Positions 52,961 to 64,000 of a stretch of DNA of 64,000 bases are shown here, piece after piece (position 1 is the stretch's first letter; the number at the start of each line of letters is the position of its first letter). The notes under the pieces are model-generated. The model was given only the letters and a program-made list of their open reading frames with translations, was not told the DNA's origin and ran no database searches. A program made the translations under genes and the position numbers. The stretch comes from Dromaius novaehollandiae (Eukaryota; Chordata; Aves; Casuariiformes; Dromaiidae). The stretch is taken from assembly GCF_036370855.1 (NCBI RefSeq), contig NC_088117.1:9486001-9550000 (forward strand), written 5' to 3'.

Positions 52961-53744
52961 AGCATGTAACAAGTACATTATTACAGGTGATATAATATGT
53001 AATTTGGCAACTTTAAGTCAAACACTCCTACATACATGTCAGTCCTAGTTTGATCTGTGGGCGTAAAAATAAGATAAAAGTCAGCCCCCCACACTCCGTC
53101 AAAAAAAAAATTGCAACTAGTTTCCTTTAAGAATATGTGCTGCAAGAACAGTCATTTCAGAGCTGGAGAGGGTTTCTCAGCTCTAATTACTCCCGATCGC
53201 TGTAATTTACAAGTTTGCGGTGGGTAGAAATCGCCAAGATTCACACATTTTCAGATCAACAGCTGCCACTATTAGAGAGCAAATCGTGCAGCCTTCTGCA
53301 CCACTGCAGCAGGCTAGCTGTGGCACCGACAGGTCAGAAACGAGAAGCGGAAGGTGCCACCACAACACAAGGGTGCCAGCAAACTTCAGTAGAGGACAAT
53401 TTCTCCCTCAGCACCCTTGAAGGAGGCTTGAAGGGCAAAGCATGGAGAGCAGCAAAGCATGTGCATTTCTAATATCAGAGTCCTCTGGTTGGGCTTCCCT
53501 TCCATCCCTGCAGGTTTTTGTTTTTAACCTTGGGGTAGTCATTAAGATGGGAAATGTTGCATTACATCCAATTTACCTGGCAGTTACGGGGTATGCTACA
53601 AATTAGGATTGCTTTCTATTGACTGCATGTAGAGGGCAAGGTTCCAGCTTCAAATGAACAGATTTTTCCAGACATAAGGCCATGCAAAATACTAGGAGGA
53701 TCTTGTATAAGAGCCTCTACACTTTTTCTGTATATGGTGCCCTA

Positions 53745-53905
53745 CAGCAAAAGGTTATATAATTGTTTATATAGAGGGCACCAGTCCTTATTTTACACAC
53801 GAGATGCAGAAAAAGGAGACGACTTTTCTCAAGGTCAGGTAGTGAGCTGGAATTAGAGCTCAGTGCCAAGTCCTCTGTTCTACCATTAGATATCAGGCAG
53901 GCCCA
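53745..53905 (+). repeat. MIR-like fragment
   Basis: CCTTATTTTACACACGAGATG, TCTCAAGGTCAGGTAGTGAG and CTGGAATTAGAGCTCAG match, in order, the MIR blocks for 'attttacagatgagg', 'cccaaggtcacacagctagtaag' and 'cagagctgg'. Close to an exon but intronic. Confidence 0.65.
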
Positions 53906-53942
53906 TTAGTGTGCAGCTGCAGAAGGACTGTAAGCTACTTAC

Positions 53943-54002
53943 AGTGCAAAGCAAGATGCCAGTCTTGGATTTTAGGAACTCCTGGAACACCTCTGTTCTT
54001 TC
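53943..54002 (-). CDS. DDX31: DDX31 exon: between motifs IV and V
   Basis: 60 nt, exactly 20 codons: ERTEVFQEFLKSKTGILLCT. It follows MEQE of the preceding exon and leads into TDVAARG. The FQEF and LLCT blocks match DDX31. The acceptor is AATCCTCTAG, the donor GTAAGT. Confidence 0.95.
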
Positions 54003-56680
54003 CTAGAGGATTAAAAAAGGCAAAAAGTCACGCACATTACAATCAGCCATAAAGCAAATTAGCTAATGTAACAATTTAACTACTATGCCTCGTTCATTAT
54101 ATCATGTCCAGTTTCCAAAGCAAAGGAATTCACTCCAAGAGCTCCAGTCAAACTCTTCTTGCAAATGAAAAACCTACAGCACAGAGATGTGGTCCCAGGT
54201 AGGAAGGCACAGTGTCTGGGATAAGCCCAAATGTGTGAGATCAAACCAAAGCAGCCAACACTTCCACAGTTTGCAGAGAAGCACGGTTTGCATGTGTCAA
54301 AAAGACATCACTATTTTACATGGAGATAGGACACAGAAGATTGGGCAGGGGCAACAGCACCACTGGCATACTTGTGGGGCCTCACAGGCTTTTGTGAATG
54401 CATCAGAAAGCTGAAACATGTCCTTCACTTGACAAACATCTGTCCAGTCACGCAACAGGCATAGTGGATAAACCCATTTTGGACACACAGGGGTACAGCT
54501 GCATCACAGGACCCCCGTCTCATCAGGTGCCCAACGAGGCATGCAAACAGCCATCAGACTGGCCATGCAACTACCAGACACCAGGGATGCTCCGCCACCC
54601 AGTCACCCCTTAGAACTGCTTTGGGATAAGAGTCTCCAAAGCAAGAGGGAGGAGGCCCTGGCCAGAGACCCCCACCCCAGGGTGGCAAGGAGGCAGCAGC
54701 CACAGAGCTCTTGGGGTGCCGTCCCATGGCCTTAACACAAGAAATGACGTTGTCTAGGCAAGGGTTGTCCTGAGGGTTCCCAGACATCCCAGGCCTCTGG
54801 CAATGAGACCGGGGTGTCTCCACTGAGAATCAGCGGCAGGCGCTCCTCACCCTTGTCCTCATCTCTGGTCAGTACCAGTGGGATTCCTGCAGCCCCCACT
54901 TTCAACATGAGCACAGGCTGCCCGGGAGGATTGCCCACCCCACCTGGATCCCGGGTTGCCCTGCCAACAGTCTTCGAGGCCCTGAGCCCCAGGACTGCAG
55001 AAGCCCATTAGTACCACTCCTCATTCACCTTCAAAGCCTCCTGCTTTGTCAGTCCTGAGACCTCCCTGAGCACACGTTATCAGTTGCACTAACTAACTAC
55101 TAACTTTTTTTTGATAAAAGCAACAGAAAATGGTTCTCCAACCCACATGACACTTCCTATCAAACAGGGTAAACTCTGAGTACCAGCAGCCAGAGGCCTC
55201 AGTAGCATTTGGTCTCCATGCTTGCCAGTACCACCTATCCACACATTTCTCCTCTCCCCAGCTGAGGGAAATGACTGCACACACATTTCCTCAGTCTTAT
55301 TCCATTTACTCTTTCCATTTCCGTAGCTCACATGGTCTCTGGCTTCAAAAAACACCATACCCATTTTCTGCTGTCCCTTCTGCACCTCCTTCCAAAACAT
55401 CCTTGTCTCCATGCTCCCAGCCTTCCTCCTCAGAGCTCTAGCTAGGAGTTAAGTGAATGGGCCGCTATATTGACGGTATAGCAGAAACCTTATACACTTC
55501 ACCCCCAGCTAGATGTATTGTTCAAGAAAAGAAGGGAAACTTGGGCCTTGCCGATACAGTGAACCCTCTGCTGACAAAAATTAAAGAAGAGAGCACGCTG
55601 TATCTTGTTGACAATGACAGCAGCCGTGCTCAGCAGTACCATATGGGATCCACAATTTAGCTCCATTAATGCTCTTAATTTGAAGACATCAAGCACTAAT
55701 TACACACTGGGTACTAAAAAGGCAAAACCCTTCCCCTGGTGCCAGCTACTTAGTGGTGTTCTGTTGCCTTAACAGCTGGTCAGGGTAGAGTTGGGCCAGA
55801 CCAGGCCTGCTCACTCGCTCAGGCAGGCGGGTTGAGGAAAGGCCAGAATGCAGGGACAACGAAGCACATGTTTCTGGTCTCCACAGGATGGGAATGAGTG
55901 AGAAAAACAATGGCTCTTCACCTCTTGCTTCATCAGAAGAGCTCTATTCATTTACCATCTCTGCTGTGCAGCTCAGAGTAGAGCAGTAACTCTCTCCATC
56001 ACAGACCAAGAGCAGGACCAGCGGCTGAACTTTCAAGGGAGTTCCCTCAGCTATTGAAAGAACCACAGCACTAACAGCTTACGTGATACTCTTCTCCTGG
56101 ATTCTGAGACCTCTGTGGCAAACCCCATGTTCATCATCCAGGCCCGCCCTGCTAAAACCCAGAGTTCTTTTGGGATAATCCCTATTAAATTGTTATTATT
56201 CCATTCCAGGGAAGAGAGCTGCCTAAAGCTGACTTAAAAAAGAAAAAAAAAAAACCCCACACACACACAAAACCCAAACTGTTCCATTCCTTAATAATGG
56301 GGGACAACTTATTAGGTGGTAATGTTTTGGGGCTTGGATGGGGTTCTTTCTGGGATTAAAAGCACTTTTTCACTGCATGGGAGAGAAGCATGGATATATA
56401 AATGGTTTAAGTGTGCCCACTGGGAATACGGAACGGCTGCCTCAGCCTGCTGAAATAACACCTTTTGCCTCTTCAGCTGTGTTTTTCAGATACAGCTACC
56501 AAAGTCCTTTCCAGAAGTGGGCCAATATCCTTGTTCTCATTAGCAGATGGAAGAGTGAGGCCCCTAGAGGTGAAATGACTCTCTGTCCTCTCTTCTGCCC
56601 TCCTCCCCAAAATAATCACACAATAAATCATAGGGAGCAAGGAACAAAACAAAGTATCCTGACTTTTTGGTAATGCTTAC
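54003..56680 (-). other. DDX31: DDX31 intron (2.7 kb)
   Basis: GC-moderate part around 54.6-55.0 kb without a recognisable exon. A/CA tract at 56237-56275. MIR-like fragment at 56490-56580. No other gene seen. Confidence 0.7.
56490..56580 (+). repeat. MIR-like fragment
   Basis: CATTAGCAGATGGAAGAGTG followed by AGGCCCCTAGAGGTGAAATG corresponds to 'cattttacagatgaggaaactgaggcccagagaggtgaagtgac', moderately decayed. Confidence 0.55.
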
Positions 56681-56857
56681 TTCCTGTTCCATGTTGCCAT
56701 GCAGTCGTAGAAATTGGAAGCCTGCAGAGGAGACAGACAAACATTCATGCTGTTCAGACTCTAGACCTCCTGAAAGGACCTTTAGGAGGAGCTCATAGTA
56801 GAATTCCACTTGTTCACAGCTGGAGAAAAAGACGATCATCTTATTGCGTTTTTCAAA
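56681..56857 (-). CDS. DDX31: DDX31 exon: helicase motif IV region
   Basis: 59 codons: FEKRNKMIVFFSSCEQVEFY, YELLLKVLSGGLESEQHECL, SVSSAGFQFLRLHGNMEQE. IVFFSSC is motif IV of the second RecA domain and FLRLHGNMEQ the following conserved strand-loop. The middle stretch (SGGLESEQHECLSVSS) is the variable insertion seen in DDX31. The acceptor is CTTTTCTTGCAG, the donor GTAAGC. Confidence 0.97.
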
Positions 56858-57214
56858 CTGCAAGAAAAGCAAGAAAATTGCACAAGACTGATTCCACAGT
56901 CCTCTGCCACTTCCCTGATCTTATGATATCTAAGTGGCTTTCACTTCTGGAGATGTAACTATTTAGGAAGATACATTATGAAGTGTGACAGCAAATGCTA
57001 AGCCCACAAAAGAAGCATGAGTATATGTGGCACAGATATCTCACTTTTCAGTATGAAAGACATAAGGACACTTCAGCTCTCTTGTGGCTAACTGTATAGT
57101 ACATACAGTTCAAAGCCCTAGATCTAATACACGCTATCCTTGATAAAGTAAGAGATATAGAAGTTGGAAAAGACAAAGAGCCATTTAGTGATATAAATGC
57201 AAATAAAGCCTCAC
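56858..57214 (-). other. DDX31: DDX31 short intron (357 bp)
   Basis: Ordinary AT-rich intron; no feature seen. Confidence 0.85.
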
Positions 57215-57450
57215 CTTGCACTTCTCGAGGATAAAAGCTGCTAAAGTGACGAGCCTCAATTTGCTGGGGACCATTATGACATACTGCTTGAGCTTCTCTG
57301 GAACAGCAAAGTTTTCCTGGTCCATGAAGGTTGATGAACTAATGGCGTCTTTACCTTCTTGTGATGCTGGTTTGAGCCTGTCCTGGATTTTATCTGCTAT
57401 GGAAATGCTGACGGGATCATTCAAACTGATATCAGCCAGCCGTGTTACTC
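57215..57450 (-). CDS. DDX31: DDX31 exon: linker between the two RecA domains
   Basis: Completes Gly and encodes [60 protein letters not shown] and [18 protein letters not shown]. The first part ends the N-terminal RecA domain after SAT, and the second opens the C-terminal RecA domain (VPSKLRLV). The middle ([14 protein letters not shown]) is the family's variable insertion. The acceptor is CCTGTGGTTTAG, the donor GTGAGG; 236 nt = 2 + 78 codons. Confidence 0.97.
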
Positions 57451-58166
57451 CTAAACCACAGGAAATAAAAAATACATGAAGCCCCATCTGGGGTACAACC
57501 GGCGATGATATAATCACATAAAGAACAACTATGGTAACTCCTGTGAAAAGTGAATGGCAAGAAACTAATGTTAGTCATGCCTCAGACCATAACAGAGGAC
57601 TTTAGCAAACGTCAGGCTCTTCAGGGCTTAGTCAGGCTTACTTGCTCCACCAAAAGTATCGCAAGACTTTACTCCAGCCAACTGTGTTATTTTGCATTAT
57701 ACAAATGTCTTGGCCAGAAAGACAACATTTCGCAATCCAGTTTTTTTAAGTGTGTGCAGAAAAAACCTCTGATCTGCACTGTACCAAAAGTGCAGGAATC
57801 ATGAGGCCTGGCTCAATTCCTGCCTCAGCAACTGACTTCTTGTATGATACTGAGCAAATCACGCAGCAGCTCATTAGCCGTGTGCCTTGATTCTATATCT
57901 GTAAGACAAAACGACAGCGTGTCCCAGCCTCCTGGTGACTTCTCACTGGAATTTGTGTGACGTGTAAGGACCATGTAAATACATATGCTGACAGAAACCC
58001 CAGTAATGAAAGACAAGTATAGTAATCCCAATGAAATTAATGAGCAATATTCCACTTCCTGCAAAGGGCTTCAGCCTGGGCCATAATGTAATTAGACTCA
58101 ACCAAAGATTTTGCAATTGTCTGTGAATTAGTAGGCTAAAACAGACACTATCTGTCTTTAACTTAC
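57451..58166 (-). other. DDX31: DDX31 intron (716 bp) with a CORE-SINE-like fragment
   Basis: At 57805-57915 the + strand reads AGGCCTGGCTCAATTCCTGC, ATACTGAGCAAATCACG and TCTATATCTGTAAG, in MIR/CORE-SINE order (head, core, 3' box). Otherwise plain. Confidence 0.6.
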
Positions 58167-58273
58167 CTTCTGTGAGGGTGGCTGAGAGCAGGACATTCTG
58201 GCGTGTTTCTCTCTCAGCATTTAAAGCATTGAGTATCACAGCAACATCTTTCTCAAAGCCCAGGTCCAGGATC
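58167..58273 (-). CDS. DDX31: DDX31 exon: after DEAD, motif III (SAT)
   Basis: Completes Arg (DEADR) and encodes [20 protein letters not shown] and [15 protein letters not shown] plus one base. SAT is motif III, linking ATP hydrolysis to unwinding. The acceptor is a T-run ending TTTGCAG, the donor GTAAGT; 107 nt = 1 + 35 codons + 1. Confidence 0.97.
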
Positions 58274-58661
58274 CTGCAAAAAAAAATGACAGAGATGGTA
58301 AAAAATGGTATAGGAAAGAACAAAGAGAAGAAAGTCTTAAGGCTACATGAGCTAATTAGAAATGCAGGAAGTACCAGAGCAGATGAGACCTTTGGCCTAT
58401 CTAGCTTCATATTCAATTTTCAACTTTGGCCAGGGTCAGATATTTCAGGAGACAGTGAAAAAATCTCTGCAATGAAAAGTTGTAGAATAATCTGTCCAAA
58501 AGGGACTTTTCTTCCTAACTCCATGCATTTGGTGCTAGGTTGATGCCCTAGAGGATGAAGGGTTTAAGATCTCTCTCCCTCTCTTTTTTAATATTTAATA
58601 CATTATCCAATGTACATGTGGAGGGTCTTGTTTCTTGTTCATATTTAACCTTGGACGTTAC
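58274..58661 (-). other. DDX31: DDX31 intron (388 bp)
   Basis: No feature seen beyond splice signals. Confidence 0.85.
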
Positions 58662-58781
58662 CTGTCTGCTTCATCAATAATCAGCCACTGAGTGCGACGA
58701 AAATGAATACATTCTGTGGACTTGATATGATCAACCAGGCGGCCAGGAGTTGAAATGAGGATGTTTATCCCCTTACGTAAT
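58662..58781 (-). CDS. DDX31: DDX31 exon: motifs Ib and II (TPGRL, DEAD)
   Basis: Completes Arg and encodes [39 protein letters not shown] plus AG. TPGRL is motif Ib; DEAD is motif II (Walker B), whose Asp-Glu coordinates Mg-ATP. The acceptor is CCCCCAACAG, the donor GTAACG, the least consensus donor in the gene. 120 nt = 1 + 39 codons + 2, in phase. Confidence 0.97.
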
Positions 58782-59555
58782 CTGTTGGGGGTGGGGAATC
58801 AAATAAAGAAAATATATAGATAACCAATAACAGGAACCCCTCAGAGTCAGGAACTTCAACATACAGAGGAGAAATCATGGCCACAGTGAAGGTAGCCAGA
58901 GTCAATACTTTCTCCCTAATTAAAACTGTGAAATTTCTTGCATAGCTAAATATTATTCTGCATCATCACTGATATTCACAGAGGCATACTCAGCAGTAAC
59001 GGACAAGGTGGAAAGAAACATTAATAATACAAAAAACAAAAGAAAAAAACACTCGAGCTAGGGGGTTTTTTTTAATTCAATACCTTTTACTCTCAAAAGT
59101 AAGCTCATTTTGTGTATGCTAATGGATTGACGAATGAAAATTCCATTTTGGATTGCTAGGTTACAATTTGGTTTATGAAAGGGGAAAAGAATGAGACTTA
59201 ACTCCATGAAATCCCTTCTCCAGAAAGCAATTTCCCCCATAATAAATACTGTAGACAGCACTTGGTGGTAAGCAAATACAGGTGTTTGTCAGAGGAGGAA
59301 AAAAAAATACTGACACAAGGGATCATCTCCTCAGCAGGCTCATCAACATTTTAGAAATAGATCCAACTGAGGGAAGTGAATACTTCCTGCTGACCTAGTC
59401 ACTGTGTCTATGTAAGATCCAGGGGGATCACAGCTTGATCCAGACTCAATATCCTCTCTCCCAATAAGAAAAGCACTCCAAAGAAGAGCGACAGATAAAA
59501 CGGCAGTATAGCAGAAGAATCACCCAAAATACAATTTTAAAAGTTGGCTTCTTAC
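58782..59555 (-). other. DDX31: DDX31 intron (774 bp)
   Basis: AT-rich intron; no further feature recognised. Confidence 0.85.
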
Positions 59556-59620
59556 CTGGCTTTTTCTGATTTTCTTTTTTCTCCCCCCATTAGCACTCCA
59601 GGCACAATCCAGGCAAATGG
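59556..59620 (-). CDS. DDX31: DDX31 exon: GG motif segment
   Basis: Encodes PFAWIVPGVLMGGEKRKSEK, A plus AG of Arg. The MGGEKRKSEKAR block contains the GG motif of the first RecA domain and is highly characteristic of DDX31. The acceptor is TTTTCTATAG, the donor GTAAGA. At 65 nt it is too short to stand out as an open frame. Confidence 0.96.
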
Positions 59621-61381
59621 CTATAGAAAAGAAAACCAAGACCAATATGGATTTTTCTTAATAAACAGACTGATTTTTCTTGACAAAAAGAGAGAGGAGG
59701 GGGGCCAAGACCAGTGTGTGTCTGATCTGATCTATCAGATAGAGTCTACATGCGCCATCTCACCCACCGCTAAATATCAATGGTACCTTTAATTCTACCC
59801 ATGTAACTTGCTTCCCACACTGCCTGGGAAGATAGAAATGCAATCATTTTTGCACCACTTCCAGTAACATAATAATAATTTTTTTCCTTCTCTCCATGTA
59901 GCCTAAATGTTCAAAGACAAGCTACAATGCTATTTATTCATCTTGCCTTTAAGCAACATCCTCCTGCAGCCAAGCAAGATTCATGAAAAACAACACCTTT
60001 AAAGTTTATATATACATACAAATAACTGCAAGCACACAGTCACCATGTCTGTGCACATTAAACGTCAGTCTCATTGATACTGGCAGTTCTTGCTATTTAC
60101 TTTAATGAGGCCCAACTCTTTGACGAATCCAACGTTACCCAGTTTTTACACAGGAGATAATCAAAACACAGGACTGCCATTGCCTCACTCAAGAGGTAGC
60201 GTGGGACAAAAGCAGAGCACAACTTGTAAAGACTGTACAAACGTGATTGGTAAATAGGCATAAGTTTGCACAGGTCACTGCATGCCAGAAATGCTCTGAT
60301 GATACAGTCATCTACAAAAGAGCTCCTTTTCAGGGTTTAAAATAAGAAAGATGTCTAAGCAAGACCAATACAATACAATCTCTGCAGCTGGCATTAGAGT
60401 AATTGTCTCAAGAAGAGCTCAACTAGCCTTCTTCTGCCTCAATAAATACAAAAGAAAACTACACCTCCACCGGTCTCCCACAGTCCTTCCAAGGTCAGTC
60501 AGATTGCGATCTAAATCTTCTGGTTTGTGTTACTATGATCTTTTAGACTGGACCTGCTGGCTCCTACATGCTATACATAACAAAGAAAAACCAAAGGGGA
60601 CCAATCCAGACTTCTTCCTTTGAAGATTACCTTCAACTGCTTGAGGTCCTTACGGAATGCCATTGCCAATACTAAAAGATTCAAATTCCACATCAGAAGT
60701 CCACTCATCATGACTTCAAATTGCTATGGAAAATGACTGTATTTAAATCTCAGGATGACGCACAAAATGGTACTTGATAATTCCAGGACAGAAAAAAAAT
60801 TTGAAAGTGCCTTACTATTTCAAAGAAGAATAGAAGATGGGTGGGAATAAGGACCAGACAAACCATTTAGATGCCTTCTAGCTGTGGATAAGGTACTTTG
60901 CCTCAATCAAAAGGAAAGTATTAACAAAATGATTTTAAAAGCCTTCTAATTTCTCAACTCATTCAATTGGCAAAGCAATTTCCTGAGTTGCGTTCCCCAT
61001 CTGTCTAGTATTAGAGTTTCAGTAAAATGGTACTGTCCTATTGAGAATTTCCATTCATAACTTGGACCAAAATAATGGCTACCTCTAAAAACAAAACATT
61101 GTGAAAATCCACTATGTTTGTTTATGAAAACACATGCAACTGTCTAAGGTAGCATAATTAATCACTTCATTATTCATTTAATAGTTGAAAACATGCCACA
61201 GGGAAATCAAACTTAAATGCACTTAAAGACACACAGATTTATCTTTAAGGACCATATATCTTGCCAGATGCTGCATTTCCCTAAACGCCCAGTTGAATTT
61301 ACAGGAGCTGAAGACGCTCAGCATCCAACAGCAAAAGGCTCAAGCAATAAGCAAGAAGAAAACAGAGAATGAAATTCTTAC
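59621..61381 (-). other. DDX31: DDX31 intron (1.8 kb)
   Basis: Contains a MIR-like fragment around 60095-60230 (CCCAGTTTTTACACAGGAGA followed by AAAACACAGG). Otherwise ordinary intron. Confidence 0.7.
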
Positions 61382-61423
61382 CTTGAGTAGCTTCTGCATA
61401 GTTTCAAAGCTCTGGAGTGCTAG
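61382..61423 (-). CDS. DDX31: DDX31 exon: helicase segment after motif Ia
   Basis: A 42-nt micro-exon of exactly 14 codons, LALQSFETMQKLLK, continuing PTRE-LALQ of motif Ia. The acceptor is TTTCCATAG, the donor GTAAGA. Skipping would be frame-neutral but would remove an alpha-helix of the first RecA domain. Confidence 0.95.
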
Positions 61424-62957
61424 CTATGGAAATCAACATGAGAAAGTAAGTTCTGAAAAAGCCTGCTAATGGAATATAAGCCCCTTTGGCTCAAAAATCT
61501 AATTTTAACACCTCCCATCTCAAAACTGTAAGATAATTTTGTTATGTTTATTATTGGGATTCTCAATATGTCCTTAACTTTTCTTTTAGAAGCTGCCTTC
61601 TATCTTATTCTTTTCTGTTCAAAAACCTCTTTATTGGCTCAGCTCTACAAGCCAGTTCTCGGGATGATACAAACTTCTCCTAGCTTATGTGAATGCATAA
61701 GGAAGGAAACAAGCTGAAGCCATAGATTTTGCTCCACCGGAAAATTAAAAGGGAAAATTGAACCTTCTCTGGAACAAAACCATTGTGAAAAGGACACACA
61801 ACCCAGAGGTTAAAGCAATCATTTCGCAGTCCAGGCAGGCTGCACTATTCCCTCACTTGACCCATGGAGCTATCACACCACTGAATCTTTCTACCTCTCT
61901 TTTTCCCAGTCTGCAAAACAGAGATGGCATGTATACAACTTGCAGCTCTAAATACCTGGCCAGTAGGGAGCATTTCGCTGTCAGGTTTCATGTGCTGCCC
62001 AAAAGCTATTTCTGCTGTGGCAAAGAAGACTGGGAAAGGCAATGGTGCCATCCTGACCCGTTCATAGAGCATAAGTATGTGAACATGGCTCACTTATGGG
62101 AGCAAACCTATTTTAAATGCTCTGACTACACATGCTACCATTGCTTTTCATAGAAAAGGCCATTGCTTTTCATGGAAAGTAAAAGTAATACCAACTGCAA
62201 TTACAAACTATCTTCCTAAGTGTACTAAATGGCAGCCCTTTAAACAAGCTTATGTTCAGTTTCCTACATGCTTAGTATTCACACAGCATCCTAGTGAAGC
62301 AGTGAGTTTACTGCTGTAAAAATTTAAACAGCTTCAGAGCTTTCTCCTTTCCTGGAACTGAGCTGAGATATTGCACTGCAGGTTCCATAAAATATTGTGC
62401 CCCAAACTGGATACCTGCAATCAATTCTCCACATGGAAGTTATTATCATTTGATATAAAAAAAGGTTGATATCCTCCTCTGAAATTGCCTTTGCAATTGC
62501 AAATAATATAAATCAAATAGAAGAGAGTTCAGTGAAGAAACCAACTCTTGGTAGCTTCGTCTTTGGCGTTCACTTACAGATTTGAGAAAAGGGCTTTAAA
62601 AACGAAATGTTTGTATAAACCCACACACTTGCAAAGTTGATTTCACTAGTTTTACTTCCCCGATGTGAGCTAGGCAAGTTTCTCCCTCCCATACATTGAG
62701 CTAGAGAGTTTTCCCCAGTCTTCCCAATTGATTTCTAACTGCATGGGGAAACAGAGATTTCTCCTGACTTGCCTCTGTATGGCGCTGAACAAAAACGACA
62801 ACATTCATCCAGAAAGCATGCATTCTTTCTGTGAGGGCAAGATCTGAGCAGAGATAAGATATTCTTCAGCCCCTGATGGGCCCAAAGCTGCTCCACTAAA
62901 GACCAATGTTCAAAAACTCGTGTTCAGACCACATCAGAAAGAAACAAGGCCACTTAC
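61424..62957 (-). other. DDX31: DDX31 intron (1.5 kb)
   Basis: A MIR-like stretch lies at 61850-62060 (CCCAGTCTGCAAAACAGAGATG resembles 'ccccatctgtaaaatggggatg'). No gene recognised in the rest. Confidence 0.7.
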
Positions 62958-63002
62958 CTCTCTTGTTGGGACTAATATGAGTGCATAAGGCCCATCGCTG
63001 CG
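62958..63002 (-). CDS. DDX31: DDX31 exon: motif Ia (PTRE), the most 5' exon in the window
   Basis: A 45-nt exon of exactly 15 codons, RSDGPYALILVPTRE. PTRE is motif Ia, which contacts RNA in the first RecA domain. The acceptor is TATGTTTGCAG, the donor GTAAGT. The exon starts at a codon boundary. Exons for the N-terminus, Q motif and Walker A (motif I) must lie to the right of the window. Confidence 0.96.
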
Positions 63003-64000
63003 CTGCAAACATAGAAGACAAGAGGACCGCTAAGAAGAACGTAGCACTAATACACAGAGCGTTTCCACTTTTAATTTCTAGTAGCTGACAAAGTGAATTC
63101 TGTGGAGTTTCAGTACACGTTTGTGCTCTTCAAACCCCCCTTTAGAGTTCCATCTAGTCCAGGTTGGCATGACTCAAAACCACAGAGATTCCACTCCTTA
63201 AACTAAGATTAATGTTGAATTTTCTTTAGCCGGTAGTATTCTGAAGTTTTTTCTCATAGTGTACCTTTGCTTTTTCACAGTGTCACCCTAATGAACACAA
63301 CAATTTGGGGCAATTTTCCTCCCTTCTTTGTATCATCAACCTTCAAATATTAACACTCCATCTCCTTCTCTTTCCTTCTCCGAAACCCACTCACAGTCAT
63401 ACTTAACATCTTATTCCACAAACAGTTTTTCACCGTCTTATTTCTGATTTGCAGAAAGAGTCTAACGCTTGATGCACAGCAACAATCTGTAGCTACCAGC
63501 AGCAGAAAATAACAATCCAGAATGGACTGGAATTATTTCAACCCAGAAGGAAGAAGTCAGGATGATCTCTTTCCCTAAAAGCCACAAGAGATGGCAGATC
63601 TGCAGCAGCTTTTTCTGGGTCAACAAGGTGATCTCAATCAGGATCAATTATCAAGTCTCACTCCATGTCATAGATTAGAAACCTGTTACTGCTAAAACCA
63701 TGGCAGGAACTCCTGTCTTCCATTCTCTCAACTTTCAGACCTTTGTCTCTACTGCACTCTATTTTCTGCAAACTTGGGAATTCAGTCTATTTACCTGCTG
63801 CCTGAAGAAAAGGGGAATGTATAACACTTTACACTGTTATATCATCTGTTTCTTAACAGTATGGGAGGATCACATTAACTACATGCACAAAGGAAGGGGA
63901 GGAGAGACTAACCTTTGTAACAAGAAACACTGATGATTAGAAGAGAACAGTTGTAATTTATTTTTATTAATCTTACCATCAAAGGCAAATCTATTCAGTT
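63003..64000 (-). other. DDX31: DDX31 intron, cut by the window edge
   Basis: Searched on the - strand for the exon carrying motif I (TGSGKT) and found none, so the window ends inside this intron. No other feature seen. Confidence 0.75.

Larger units (their letters stand above)
47968..53942 (-). other. DDX31: DDX31 intron (6.0 kb)
   Basis: No gene recognised. Several MIR-like fragments (52015-52110, 52745-52960, 53745-53905); the rest is ordinary intron. Confidence 0.7.

Noticed and set aside
18862-62957. Clear CR1 LINE 3' ends, expected in a bird
   Set aside because: I looked for the typical tail and its octamer repeats in the introns and saw none convincing.
63003-64000. DDX31 exon with Walker A motif inside the right edge, including the donor-like GTTAGT near 63900
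   Set aside because: Reverse-strand translation around it gives no helicase sequence; TGSGKT is not encoded.

Overview
The window is vertebrate nuclear DNA: spliced genes with GT-AG introns, a large CpG-island domain, microsatellites and no operon-like packing. Two genes are recognised by direct reading. BARHL1, a BarH-class homeobox transcription factor, is complete on the + strand (coding exons 6708-7158, 10514-10736, 12335-12629). The 3' two-thirds of DDX31, a nucleolar DEAD-box RNA helicase, lies on the - strand as 14 coding exons between 63002 and 19123. The genes are convergent (tail to tail), with about 5.3 kb between their poly(A) signals. BARHL1 next to DDX31 is the arrangement on human 9q34. 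The proteins are slightly diverged from human, and there are no Alu, B1/B2 or L1 sequences but many worn CORE-SINE/MIR-like and palindromic amniote-type fragments. Together with the very GC-rich island this suggests a sauropsid. A bird is most likely; a crocodilian or turtle is not excluded.

Layout. 1-4.3 kb: upstream flank without a recognisable gene, containing a degenerate hexamer repeat. 4.3-14.1 kb: CpG-rich domain covering all of BARHL1, with promoter-proximal TAAT clusters, a 53-bp tandem duplication, a 23-bp triplication in intron 1 and an AT-rich homeodomain-site island in intron 2. 13.5-18.9 kb: intergenic, with candidate enhancers directly 3' of BARHL1. 18.9-64 kb: DDX31. All 14 exons join in one frame into 521 residues plus stop, running from helicase motif Ia (PTRE) to the C-terminus. 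The Q motif and Walker A (motif I) exons lie beyond the right edge.

How it fits together. BARHL1 and DDX31 are unrelated in biochemistry: one is a neural and inner-ear developmental regulator, the other a ribosome-biogenesis helicase. DDX31 introns hold several stretches that look like developmental enhancers (clustered TAAT cores, CAGCTG E-boxes, CpG-containing sequence in otherwise plain introns). The best reading is a regulatory block in which DDX31 is a bystander hosting BARHL1 control elements. This is inference and needs cross-species alignment. I found no mobile-defence, toxin, viral or otherwise exotic system; most long open frames are chance products of GC-rich sequence.
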